From: an uncultured Thermomicrobiales bacterium
Lineage (GTDB): Bacteria > Chloroflexota > Chloroflexia > Thermomicrobiales > UBA6265
Assembly (NCBI GenBank): GCA_902806365.1
Contig: CADCWJ010000506.1
Location: 1 to 17,412, forward strand
Length of the DNA stretch: 17,412 bases
Reading direction: 5' to 3'
How positions within the stretch are numbered: the stretch's first letter is position 1; every line of letters begins with the position of its first letter. This document shows positions 7,274-13,879 of this stretch, in pieces. The notes beneath the pieces were generated by a model. It searched no databases, was not told where the DNA came from, and saw nothing but the letters and a program-made list of their open reading frames with translations. Made by a program: the position numbers and the translations under genes.

Positions 7274-8119
7274 ATGGACACGGTACAACAGGCGCGGAAG
7301 ACGGTGCTGCTGACGGGGGCGACGGGGTATATCGCCGGGCAGTTGCTGCCGGCATTACGAGAGCGATATGACCTTCGGCTCGTCGATGTCCGGGATCGCG
7401 ACCGGGACGGCAACCCCGTCGATGGCGTCGAGGTTGTCGATGTCCTGGACGTGGAGAGGGCGACGCTGGAAAAGTTGTTCTCCGGCGTCGATACCGTGAT
7501 ACATACCGGCTACATCCGTCCCAACGCCGATTCCGTCTACGAAGACGAGCGCAAGAACGTGGACATGATGCAGCGCGTCTTCGATGTCGCGGTGGCGACG
7601 GGCGTTCGGCGGGTCGTCGCGGCGAGCACCAACCAGGCGGCCAAGTGGTACGAACAACCGTATTACGCTGGCCTGCGCGACCGCGTCACGCCAGAGGACT
7701 ACCCACGGCCGGACAGCTTCTACGGCTGGGCCAAGGCCGCCTACGAGACCCTCGGCTTCCTCTATGCCTGCGGTTCGCTGGGCAGCAAGCTGGAAGTGAT
7801 CCAGATCCGGATCGTCGCCCCGCGCGAGATCGACGCCGCAGATTTCGAGGACCGTCCAAAGGCGCAGTACATCCGCGACCTGGCCGGCTACATCAGCCAG
7901 CGCGACCTGCAACAACTCTTCGTCAAGTCGATCGACACGCCCGGTATCGAGGACGAATTCGGTGTCCCGTTCCACATCTTCTATGGCGTCTCCAACAACG
8001 CGCGGACGTTCTGGAGCATGACCAATGCGCGCAAGGTGATCGGCTACGCGCCGGAGGATGACTCGGAGATCCGGTTCGCGGCCGATATCGCCCGCCTGCT
8101 CCACGTGGAGGATCAATAA
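7274..8119 (+). CDS. Extended SDR, NAD-dependent epimerase/dehydratase (uronate dehydrogenase-like)
   Basis: A 281-residue Rossmann-fold enzyme. The NAD-binding motif TGATGYIAG is at residues 14-22. The catalytic set is S118 (VVAAST) with Y150 and K154 (SFYGWAKAAYE). The RPDSFYG context, short length and lack of a large C-terminal substrate domain recall uronate dehydrogenases, which oxidise hexuronic acids to aldarolactones, but general sugar epimerases share these features. ATG 7274 follows GAAGGG and AGGTGA. Its TAA shares one base with the ATG of the next gene (8117-8121), implying translational coupling with the isochorismatase-fold hydrolase. A sugar or sugar-acid substrate fits the Gfo/Idh gene upstream; this is inference. 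Confidence 0.85.
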   Translation: MDTVQQARKTVLLTGATGYIAGQLLPALRERYDLRLVDVRDRDRDGNPVDGVEVVDVLDVERATLEKLFSGVDTVIHTGYIRPNADSVYEDERKNVDMMQRVFDVAVATGVRRVVAASTNQAAKWYEQPYYAGLRDRVTPEDYPRPDSFYGWAKAAYETLGFLYACGSLGSKLEVIQIRIVAPREIDAADFEDRPKAQYIRDLAGYISQRDLQQLFVKSIDTPGIEDEFGVPFHIFYGVSNNARTFWSMTNARKVIGYAPEDDSEIRFAADIARLLHVEDQ

Positions 8120-8685
8120 TGACGACGGAGCCCCTTCCCGAAACTGCCACCCTGCTCCTGATCGACATTCAGCGCGGCCTGGACGACCCGAAGTACGGAC
8201 CCCGCAACAACCCGGATGCCGAAGCGAACACCGCCCGCCTCCTCGAACGGTGGCGGGACTCCGGTCGCCCGCTCATCCACATCCAGCACCTTTCGACATC
8301 GCCTACGTCGTCCCTGCGACCGGGACAGGAGGGGGTGGAGATCAAGCCGGAGGTCGCGCCGATCTCCGGCGAGCGGGTCGTTACGAAGCAAGTCAATTGC
8401 GCGTTCATCCGGACCGACCTCGAAGCGATGCTACGCCGCGACGGTGCCACCCCGCTCGTGATCACCGGGCTGACGACAAACCACTGTGTCGAAACAACGG
8501 CCCGGGTCGCCGGCGATCTCGGGTTCTCGCCGATCGTCGTCTCGGACGCGACGGCGGCGCACGACCGGACCGGGCCGGACGGCACGGTCTGGCCCGCCGA
8601 GACGATTCACGCCGTGGCCCTCACCAGCATCAACGGCGAATTCGCCGAGATCGCGTCGACCGAGGACATCCTCGCCCGGACCTGA
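8119..8685 (+). CDS. Isochorismatase-fold cysteine hydrolase
   Basis: 188 residues, standard for the family that includes isochorismatase, nicotinamidase and N-carbamoylsarcosine amidase. The Asp-Lys-Cys triad is present: D16 in LLLIDIQRG, K90 in VVTKQVNCAF, and C123 in GLTTNHCVETTAR. The cis-peptide region before the cysteine (TGLTTN) is intact. Family members hydrolyse amides or enol ethers; the substrate is not predictable. Overlap by one base (TAATG) with the SDR gene indicates one operon. A role removing an amide or carbamoyl group in the same pathway is plausible but unproven. Confidence 0.88.
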   Translation: MTTEPLPETATLLLIDIQRGLDDPKYGPRNNPDAEANTARLLERWRDSGRPLIHIQHLSTSPTSSLRPGQEGVEIKPEVAPISGERVVTKQVNCAFIRTDLEAMLRRDGATPLVITGLTTNHCVETTARVAGDLGFSPIVVSDATAAHDRTGPDGTVWPAETIHAVALTSINGEFAEIASTEDILART

Positions 8686-8689
8686 ATGG

Positions 8690-8932
8690 GGCCCGGTCTG
8701 AGCGCTCGATCCCCGAACGTTACGGGAAGGACCTACTCGTCGCGGCGAATTCTGGTAGCCATCCAGGTCGCATTGCCGGCGGCGTTGGCCAGTGTTGCGA
8801 TCGCGTTGACCAGCGTGAGATCCGCCTGAACGCCCCGGCGCGAACGCGAGCGCACGCGCCGCCGAGCACCACCCGGCAATCCTCGCCCATGTCCGCCTCG
8901 CGAAACCGCCGCGGCGTGATCCGGTCGGTCAT
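8690..8932 (-). pseudogene. Decayed pterin-4a-carbinolamine dehydratase (4a-hydroxytetrahydrobiopterin dehydratase)
   Basis: Starting at ATG 8932 the translation begins MTDRITPRRFREADMGEDCR, then VVLGGACARVRAGAF. This closely resembles the N-terminus of bacterial pterin carbinolamine dehydratases (…DWRV…GACA.FRTGSF…). Near 8828-8831 the homology shifts to another frame, which reads ADLTLVNAIATLANAAGN, then TWMATRIRRDE, ending at a TAG (8733-8735). The family's HHP catalytic motif should lie just before that and is absent or scrambled. A remnant (VLPVTFGDRA) can be read beyond the stop. So there is at least one frameshift, one stop and a lost active site. The ATG overlaps the TGA of the DinB-family gene (TGATG), so an intact ancestor would have been translationally coupled to it. 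Sequencing error could explain one lesion, but not all. Confidence 0.62.
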
Positions 8933-9525
8933 CATCGGCCCGGGAACGGCGGGAGTTCGTAGGGATAAGGGCTGTCTGTCGGGTCCTCCCCGGTGAGCCC
9001 ATCGACTGACTCCCGGATGAGATCGGCGTGACCGACGTGCCGTGCGTACTCCTCGATCAGGTCGACCAGGATGCGCCGCAGGCTCGGTGCCTGACCGTCG
9101 GGCCAGGTGCGCCGCGTCAGGGTGTCCAGGCCACCCTCGGCCAGGGCCTCCGCGACCAGTGAGCGGGATCGGGTTACGGCGTCCCGCCAGAGTGTCTGGA
9201 GCTGCTCGGGAGAGTCCTCGGCGGCCGAATGCCAATCCCAGTCGCGGTCGGCCTTCCAGTCCACCGTATCCCATGGAGGTGCCGGATCCCGCCCATGGAG
9301 CCATTGAGAGAACTTCTGATCCTCGACGAAAGCGAGATGCTTGAGCAGGCCGCCGAGCGTGATCGTGGAGTCACCCACCGTCGCTTGCAGGCCCGTCGCA
9401 TCGAGGCCGCCGCACTTCCACGCCAACGTTGCACGCTGACGCTCCAGGGAGCCCAGAAGCGTGGCGGCCTCACCGCCGGCGAGGGGCGGCTCCGGGTGAC
9501 CATGCCGGTCTGGATCGATACCCAT
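8932..9525 (-). CDS. DinB / DUF664 family protein
   Basis: A 197-residue four-helix-bundle protein of the DinB/YfiT/DUF664 superfamily, whose members bind a metal through three histidines and in several cases act as thiol-dependent transferases. Visible signatures are ITLGGLLKHLAFVEDQKFSQWL (H63), WPDGQAPSLRRILVDLIEEYARHVGHADLIRE (H163 and H166) and a Trp-rich middle (PPWDTVDWKADRDWDWHSA). The DUF664 subfamily is the best match. ATG 9525 has a strong AAGGAGG (complement of 9530-9536) 4 nt upstream; a longer frame to 9771 is not protein-like. The promoter region about 100 nt upstream contains a LexA-type palindrome. The enzymatic role is unknown. Confidence 0.85.
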   Translation of the reverse strand: MGIDPDRHGHPEPPLAGGEAATLLGSLERQRATLAWKCGGLDATGLQATVGDSTITLGGLLKHLAFVEDQKFSQWLHGRDPAPPWDTVDWKADRDWDWHSAAEDSPEQLQTLWRDAVTRSRSLVAEALAEGGLDTLTRRTWPDGQAPSLRRILVDLIEEYARHVGHADLIRESVDGLTGEDPTDSPYPYELPPFPGR

Positions 9526-9627
9526 GGTGCCTCCTTCGTCGCTCGTGAGTAGGCCAGGCGTCAGCCCCGGCGCGTACCGGAGAGCACGACTCCGGACATT
9601 GCCTGAACTCCTGCCGTGCCAATGAAT

Positions 9628-9641
9628 AGAACAGACGTTCT
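9628..9641 (-). promoter_or_regulatory. LexA-type SOS box at the DinB-family promoter
   Basis: AGAACAGACGTTCT is a perfect AGAAC-N4-GTTCT inverted repeat matching the Gram-positive-type LexA operator core GAAC-N4-GTTC. It starts 7 nt downstream of a -10 element, so bound repressor would cover the expected transcription start. It lies about 100 nt upstream of the DinB-family start codon. LexA itself is not in the window. Confidence 0.62.
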
Positions 9642-9648
9642 CCCCCCG

Positions 9649-9676
9649 AGTATACCGGCTCACCGCTCCCCGGCAA
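9649..9676 (-). promoter_or_regulatory. Sigma-70-type promoter of the DinB-family gene
   Basis: On the minus strand, TTGCCG (complement of 9671-9676) and TATACT (complement of 9649-9654) are separated by 16 nt. This is close to consensus for a GC-rich genome. The predicted start of transcription, near 9641, falls at the edge of the LexA-type palindrome. Confidence 0.6.
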
Positions 9677-9844
9677 GCGTCCTGAACCGCGAACAGGCCC
9701 ACCTCCTCGCGGTGAGCGTCGCCGTGCCGGTGCAGGCGACACCAGCCCCTGGCACACGAGCCATCGACCACCGGGGGTGGGTGTATCCCCTGCGGTGTCC
9801 CTTGAGGGGAGGGAGGGCGCGGCGGCTCCGGATGCCATGCCCGG

Positions 9845-11083
9845 CTACGTCGTGCGCGCGACGGTCGCCCCGGGCTCGACTCGCGCGCCGCGCCCGATCG
9901 TCGCGCCGCCTCGTATCCGGGCGCTTGCGCCGATCAGCACCAGTTCTTCGGTGGTGGGCAGATCCCGCCTGGGCTTTTGGCCTATCTTGGCGTTCTTCCC
10001 GACCACCGTTCCCTCGTCGATGATCGAGAACTGGACCGCGGCGCCAGCCCTGATCGTGACATTCTCCAGGATGATCGCATCCCGGACGGTCGCCCCCGCC
10101 TCGACGGTCACGCCCGGCGAGAGCACGCAGCGCTCGACGGTGCCGGCAATGTCACAGCCAGGCGAGATGAAGCTGTGGTCGATCCGCGCCGTGCCATGAA
10201 TCCGGGCCGGCATCCGCTGCGGATTGAGCGTGAAGATCGGCCAGGCCGGATCATCGAGGTCGAGATCCGGACGGTCTTCCAGCAGCTGCATGTGGGATTC
10301 GAAATACGTCTCCGGGCGCCCGACATCTTTCCAGTAGCCGGGGAGCCGGAACTCGCGGACCTTGCCACTGCGGACCAGTTCTGGAAGCAGATCCTGCCCA
10401 AAGTCCTCCAGCCCGGATCGACGCTCGCCGGCATCGCTGTTGCGCGACGAGAGCCGTTCAAGCGTTTCGATCACGACGTCAGGCGTGTAGACGAAGATCT
10501 CCGCCGTCACGATCGGGCTCTTTGGGTTGTCCGGCTTGTAGGCGAAGCCCGTCACCTTGCCGCCCTTGGTCACGGTGACCGTCCCGTGGTTCGACGCCTG
10601 GTCAATCGGAACTTCAGTGGTGACGAGCGTCGCATCGGCCCCGCTCGCGAGATGCTGGTCGATGACCTTGTTGTAATCGAGCCTGTAGATGTGATCGGCA
10701 CTGAGCACGAGCAACACGTCGGGAGCAAACGCGCGGATCAACTCCCGGTTCTGGTAGATGGCGTCGGCGTTGCCTTCGTGCCAGACGCCTTCGGCGCCGG
10801 CGCCTTCCTGCTGCGGTGGAACGATCTGGAGACCACCGTGAGTCCGGTCGAGGTCCCAGGGCCGCCCGTTGGCGACGGCACCGATGATGGATTGCGCTTC
10901 GTACTGGACGACGATCCAGGCATCGGCGATCCCGCTGTTACGTATATTGCTAAGCGAGACATCGATCAGGCGATAAACGCCGGCATAGGGCAGCGCCGGC
11001 TTGGCCCGGGTCGTCGTCAGCACTTCCATCCGGCCACCAGCGCCACCGGCGAGGACCAGCGCAAGAATCTTCGGTCGGGTCAT
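9845..11083 (-). CDS. glgC: Glucose-1-phosphate adenylyltransferase (ADP-glucose pyrophosphorylase)
   Basis: A 412-residue nucleotidyltransferase that makes ADP-glucose from glucose-1-phosphate and ATP for glycogen synthesis in the cytoplasm. The N-terminal pyrophosphorylase loop is ALVLAGGAGGRMEVLT with RAKPALPYAGVYRLIDVSLS. VLSADHIYRLDY carries the metal-binding Asp, and GYWKDVGRPETYFESHMQLL is the sugar-phosphate region. The C-terminus is a left-handed beta-helix with hexapeptide repeats (ISPGCDIAGTVERCVLSPGVTVEAG…). ATG 11083 was chosen because the conserved core starts 8 residues later, with GGGAG about 10 nt upstream; upstream frame to 11308 is not protein-like. The loop GGAGGR differs slightly from the usual GGxGTRL, and a GTP- or UTP-using sugar nucleotidyltransferase cannot be fully excluded. 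No other glycogen gene is visible. Confidence 0.85.
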   Translation of the reverse strand: MTRPKILALVLAGGAGGRMEVLTTTRAKPALPYAGVYRLIDVSLSNIRNSGIADAWIVVQYEAQSIIGAVANGRPWDLDRTHGGLQIVPPQQEGAGAEGVWHEGNADAIYQNRELIRAFAPDVLLVLSADHIYRLDYNKVIDQHLASGADATLVTTEVPIDQASNHGTVTVTKGGKVTGFAYKPDNPKSPIVTAEIFVYTPDVVIETLERLSSRNSDAGERRSGLEDFGQDLLPELVRSGKVREFRLPGYWKDVGRPETYFESHMQLLEDRPDLDLDDPAWPIFTLNPQRMPARIHGTARIDHSFISPGCDIAGTVERCVLSPGVTVEAGATVRDAIILENVTIRAGAAVQFSIIDEGTVVGKNAKIGQKPRRDLPTTEELVLIGASARIRGGATIGRGARVEPGATVARTT

Positions 11084-11188
11084 GTGGCTTGAACTCCCGT
11101 CAGAGGCATCGTTACGGAACCGCGCGATAGCGAGTGGGCGGCACATGCGAATTGTGACCGTGATCCACGGGATGTGCCGACCCGCCAC

Positions 11189-11235
11189 TCGATGACTCGA
11201 TGATAAGATGAGAAGCGAACGATCGATTAATCGAT
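11189..11235 (+). promoter_or_regulatory. Putative operator region of the toxin-antitoxin operon
   Basis: ATCGATTAATCGAT at 11222-11235 is a perfect 14-bp palindrome in an AT-rich island, preceded by a direct repeat TCGATGA (11189-11195 and 11197-11203) and a -10-like TAAGAT (11204-11209). No good -35 was found. Phd-type antitoxins autoregulate by binding palindromes at their own promoter, so this is the likely operator. Confidence 0.5.
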
Positions 11236-11263
11236 GGATAAACGATCGCTGTTCGAGGATGCC

Positions 11264-11488
11264 ATGGAAACGACTCATGTGATGACGGCCACGGAGGCCC
11301 GTGTCCACTTCGGTGAGCTGATCAGGCGCACGAAGGCGGGTGAGACGATCACGATCACGCGGCGCGGCAAGCCCGTCGCCGTCGCGATGTCGTACGCCAT
11401 GTATCAGGATCTCAAGGCCCGCAAGGCCGTCCGTGATGCCGCGGCGGCCGCGGCCTTTGTAACCGGCGAAGGAGACGGGCCGGCATGA
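11264..11488 (+). CDS. Phd/YefM-type antitoxin (first of a tandem pair)
   Basis: 74 residues. The N-terminal Phd/YefM DNA-binding fold is clear: MTATEARVHFGELIRRTKAG, then ETITITRRGKPVAVAMSYAMYQDL. The C-terminal part, which normally wraps the toxin, is short and Ala-rich (KAVRDAAAAAAFVTGEGDGPA). ATG 11264 is preferred over ATG 11234 because GAGGA (11255-11259) sits 4 nt upstream and the earlier ATG overlaps the operator palindrome. Its last 4 bases overlap the next antitoxin gene (ATGA, 11485-11488). It probably represses the operon and may have lost or changed toxin binding. Confidence 0.85.
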   Translation: METTHVMTATEARVHFGELIRRTKAGETITITRRGKPVAVAMSYAMYQDLKARKAVRDAAAAAAFVTGEGDGPA

Positions 11489-11787
11489 GCAAGACTCTCA
11501 GCGCCACCGAAGCGCGCATTCACCTAGGCGAGCTACTCGACGACATCGAGCGCAACGAAGCGATCGTGGTCGAGCATGCGGGCGCCGCCGAAACGGTTGT
11601 CGTTTCCATCGATGAAGTGGAGGAACTATCGGCCCAACCAGCGGAAAGCCCGGATTGGCAACAGACTTTGGAACGCGCCCGGGCACTCATCCGGGCGGAT
11701 CTGGGAGACCGTGAACTGCCGATCGACGACATCATCAACAGGATGCGCGAGGAGCGAAGTGCCGAACTCGACGACGCATTGCATTGA
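11485..11787 (+). CDS. Phd-type antitoxin (second of the pair, probable VapB partner of VapC)
   Basis: 100 residues. The N-terminus LSATEARIHLGELLDDIERN is paralogous to the first antitoxin (shared ATEARxHxGEL). Here the typical RRGKPVAV segment is replaced by EHAGAAETVVVSIDEVEEL. The C-terminus is long, charged and helical (WQQTLERARALIRADLGDRELP, then IDDIINRMREERSAEL), as expected of the toxin-neutralising tail. It overlaps the first antitoxin by 4 bases and the toxin gene by 29 bases, so the three are translated from one message. It is probably the cognate antitoxin, because its gene adjoins vapC and it has the longer tail. Confidence 0.85.
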   Translation: MSKTLSATEARIHLGELLDDIERNEAIVVEHAGAAETVVVSIDEVEELSAQPAESPDWQQTLERARALIRADLGDRELPIDDIINRMREERSAELDDALH

Positions 11788-12190
11788 CGCCAGTATCGTG
11801 TCCAGAATGCTTGGTTCAACTCCCAGTCGCGATGCCAAAGACCTCTTCGCAGGTTGGCAGGCGAAAGGGAATCTCATCGTGGCGCCGCTGCTCCTTCGAT
11901 ACGAGGTGACCAATGCCCTTTGGCAAATGCGAAGGCATGGCCAAATCGCCCGGATTGCCCTGGACGCAGCTCTTCTTGCATTGGTGACCCTGCCGATCAG
12001 CATTCGTGACTCCCCACATCATCATTCGGCGGCCATGGAATTCGCGGAACGGTTCAGCCTCCCGGCAACGTACGACGCGCACTACCTCGCGCTTGCCGAG
12101 GAGCTCGACTGCGAGTTTTGGACGGCGGACAAACGGTTGGCACGCGCAATGAACGGCGCGTTTCCTTTGTTGCGTCTTGTAGACGCATAG
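11759..12190 (+). CDS. vapC: VapC-family PIN-domain ribonuclease toxin
   Basis: 143 residues starting at GTG 11759, chosen because AGGAG (11750-11754) is 4 nt upstream and the PIN fold begins 6 residues later. The acidic active site is complete: D10 (HCIDASIV), E49 (LLRYEVTNALW), D106 (ATYDAHYLALAEEL) and D124 (FWTADKRL). VapC toxins cleave specific RNAs, often initiator tRNA or 23S rRNA, when the antitoxin is degraded. The frame is open upstream to 11576, but that part overlaps the antitoxin gene and lacks similarity. The coding region ends before a hairpin at 12316-12348. Confidence 0.9.
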   Translation: MPNSTTHCIDASIVSRMLGSTPSRDAKDLFAGWQAKGNLIVAPLLLRYEVTNALWQMRRHGQIARIALDAALLALVTLPISIRDSPHHHSAAMEFAERFSLPATYDAHYLALAEELDCEFWTADKRLARAMNGAFPLLRLVDA

Positions 12191-12315
12191 CGTGGCGCCG
12201 GTATTGACCCAAACCGTTGCGGGATGCCCCTGGCGCTGCTTTGGCTGGTCGGCATGAGCGGATGCGGCCCATCGCCTCGCTCCAACGCCGCCTACAACCC
12301 CGGCTCCTCGATTAC

Positions 12316-12348
12316 ACCTGAAAGGGGGCGTTCCCGATCGTTTCAGGT
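12316..12348. terminator. Possible bidirectional terminator hairpin between convergent genes
   Basis: ACCTGAAA (12316-12323) pairs perfectly with TTTCAGGT (12341-12348). The 17-nt loop contains a further short GGG/CCC pairing. It lies between the ends of vapC (+) and the AAA ATPase gene (-). There is no strong T-run, so its terminator role is inferred from position. Confidence 0.4.
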
Positions 12349-12400
12349 TCGCTCCTGGTCATGACAGTCGCTGCTCTGCCTGCACACTCGTCGTGAATAC

Positions 12401-13879
12401 CTACGGAACGGGCCAGGGAGCCCAATGCGAGCCGGGGAAGCCCGGCTCGATCGGGAACTCGGGGCCGTCGTCTGCGTGCTGGAAGCCGAGGATCCGGCGG
12501 GCGAGGCGTCCACCTTCGGACAACTCCTCGATTGCCCGCGTCAGGTGGGCGGCGGTCACGTTGAGCGCCCCATTCCCTTCGGTGGCCTCGATCGCGGCGA
12601 GAACCGAAGCCCGGCGCAGCAACTCCTTGATATAGGCGGGGCTGGCGCCATCCGTCTCCCGCGCAAACGACTCCAGATCGACATCGACCAACTCCAGGCC
12701 CTCGCCATAGAGCCGCAGCAGCTTGCGCCGGGCAGCGGCGTCCGGCAGCGGCAACTCGACGGCGAGATCGACTCGCCCGGGCCGGGCGGCGAGCGCCGGT
12801 TCGAGAATCTCCGGTCGGTTCGTGGTCAGCGCGAAGATCAGGTCGGCATCGTCTTCAAGGCCATCGAGCTGGTTGAGCAACTCGAACAGCAGGCCCCCGC
12901 TGGAATGCGGCATGCCGCGCTCCTCGGCGATCAGGTCGACATCCTCCAGGATCACCATCGACGGCGCGAGACTGCGCGCCATCTGCATCACCGGGTCGAG
13001 CAGACCCATGCCGAGCCCGGTCGTGAGCAGGACCGTGCGACCCTTCATCCTGCCGATCAGGTACATTAGGGTGAGCGTCTTGCCGGTGCCCGGCGGCCCG
13101 TAGAGCAGCATCCCGCGCTTGAGCGAGCGTCCCGCCGCCCGCAGCGTGTCCGCGTGCTCGGCGAAGATAAAGGTGTGGCGCTCGATCCGCTCCAAAAGCT
13201 CGGCGGGCAAGATCACATTGTCGCGCGGCACCGACGGCAACGTGTGAAAGGCAACCAACGATTGCGCTCCCATGTCGAGGCGACCGGGCGAAAGCGAGAT
13301 GACGTGCCCCCGGTAGACGTTGAGACGCGACATTCGCTCCCGGATGTCGCTGACGAACGCCTGGCCGATCTCCCGCTCGGTCGACAGCACCTCGATGCGT
13401 ATCTTCTGGCGCCCGTGCATCTCGCCCGGTCCGATCACGGCCACGACGAGTGGATTACCGTCGTCCCGGATCAGGTAGATACCGTACTGCACGCACGACA
13501 GCATCCGATCGGCCAGGTGAAACGTGATGTAATCGACCGGCCCTTCGACGAACGGCGGCATCCCCATCCCGCCCCCACTGACGATGACCGAGAGCACCGT
13601 CTGGAGGTATTGCTTCTGGTCGTTGGCGATCCCGATCAGCATCGATTCGCGGCTGCTCGCCTCGGAGAGATAGTCGTCGAGCGCGACCTGCAGGTTGGGG
13701 TGATCGAAGGTATCGAACGCCTCGGTGAAGATCGGGAACGCGGCCGCATCACCCCCAACATGCGCGTGAATCCGGTCAGCGAGGACCGGTCCTGGCGCTG
13801 GGGTGTTACGGTGGATATCCCCAAGGAACTGGAGGAACGCCGCGCCGAACCGGGCGGGCGAGAGATCTTCGTCGGTCAT
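12401..13879 (-). CDS. AAA family ATPase with unrecognised N-terminal domain
   Basis: 492 residues. Residues 1-220 form a domain I do not recognise, mostly soluble with a mixed helix/strand appearance (including VDYITFHLADRMLSCVQYGI). Residues 225-450 are a classical AAA module: Walker A GPPGTGKT (261-268), Walker B MVILEDVD (308-315, with the ED order seen in Bcs1-type ATPases), sensor 1 TTNRPE (352-357) and the second region of homology PALAARPGRVDLAVELPLPD with candidate arginine fingers R366 and R369. A helical lid follows (SPAYIKELLRRASVLAAIEA). ATG 13879 has GGAAGGA about 7 nt upstream. It is a single gene, convergent with vapC and divergent from the APH-fold gene. A protein-remodelling role is likely for the family, but the substrate is unknown. 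Confidence 0.85.
   Translation of the reverse strand: MTDEDLSPARFGAAFLQFLGDIHRNTPAPGPVLADRIHAHVGGDAAAFPIFTEAFDTFDHPNLQVALDDYLSEASSRESMLIGIANDQKQYLQTVLSVIVSGGGMGMPPFVEGPVDYITFHLADRMLSCVQYGIYLIRDDGNPLVVAVIGPGEMHGRQKIRIEVLSTEREIGQAFVSDIRERMSRLNVYRGHVISLSPGRLDMGAQSLVAFHTLPSVPRDNVILPAELLERIERHTFIFAEHADTLRAAGRSLKRGMLLYGPPGTGKTLTLMYLIGRMKGRTVLLTTGLGMGLLDPVMQMARSLAPSMVILEDVDLIAEERGMPHSSGGLLFELLNQLDGLEDDADLIFALTTNRPEILEPALAARPGRVDLAVELPLPDAAARRKLLRLYGEGLELVDVDLESFARETDGASPAYIKELLRRASVLAAIEATEGNGALNVTAAHLTRAIEELSEGGRLARRILGFQHADDGPEFPIEPGFPGSHWAPWPVP

Larger units (their letters stand above)
9526..9844. other. Intergenic region between glgC and the DinB-family gene
   Basis: 319 bases with both flanking genes on the minus strand. 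It contains the DinB-family promoter and operator (9628-9676), described separately. It also contains small GC hairpins that could end glgC transcription: TCCCCT (9786-9791) with AGGGGA (9805-9810), and CCACC (9768-9772) with GGTGG (9776-9780). None has a clear U-run, so a terminator is not claimed. Confidence 0.5.

Noticed and set aside
9977..11092. A 371-codon plus-strand frame opposite glgC
   Set aside because: No motif, no ribosome binding site, and composition typical of an antisense shadow. glgC is unambiguous.
12425..13069. Plus-strand frames opposite the AAA ATPase gene
   Set aside because: They are shadows of a gene with complete Walker and sensor motifs.
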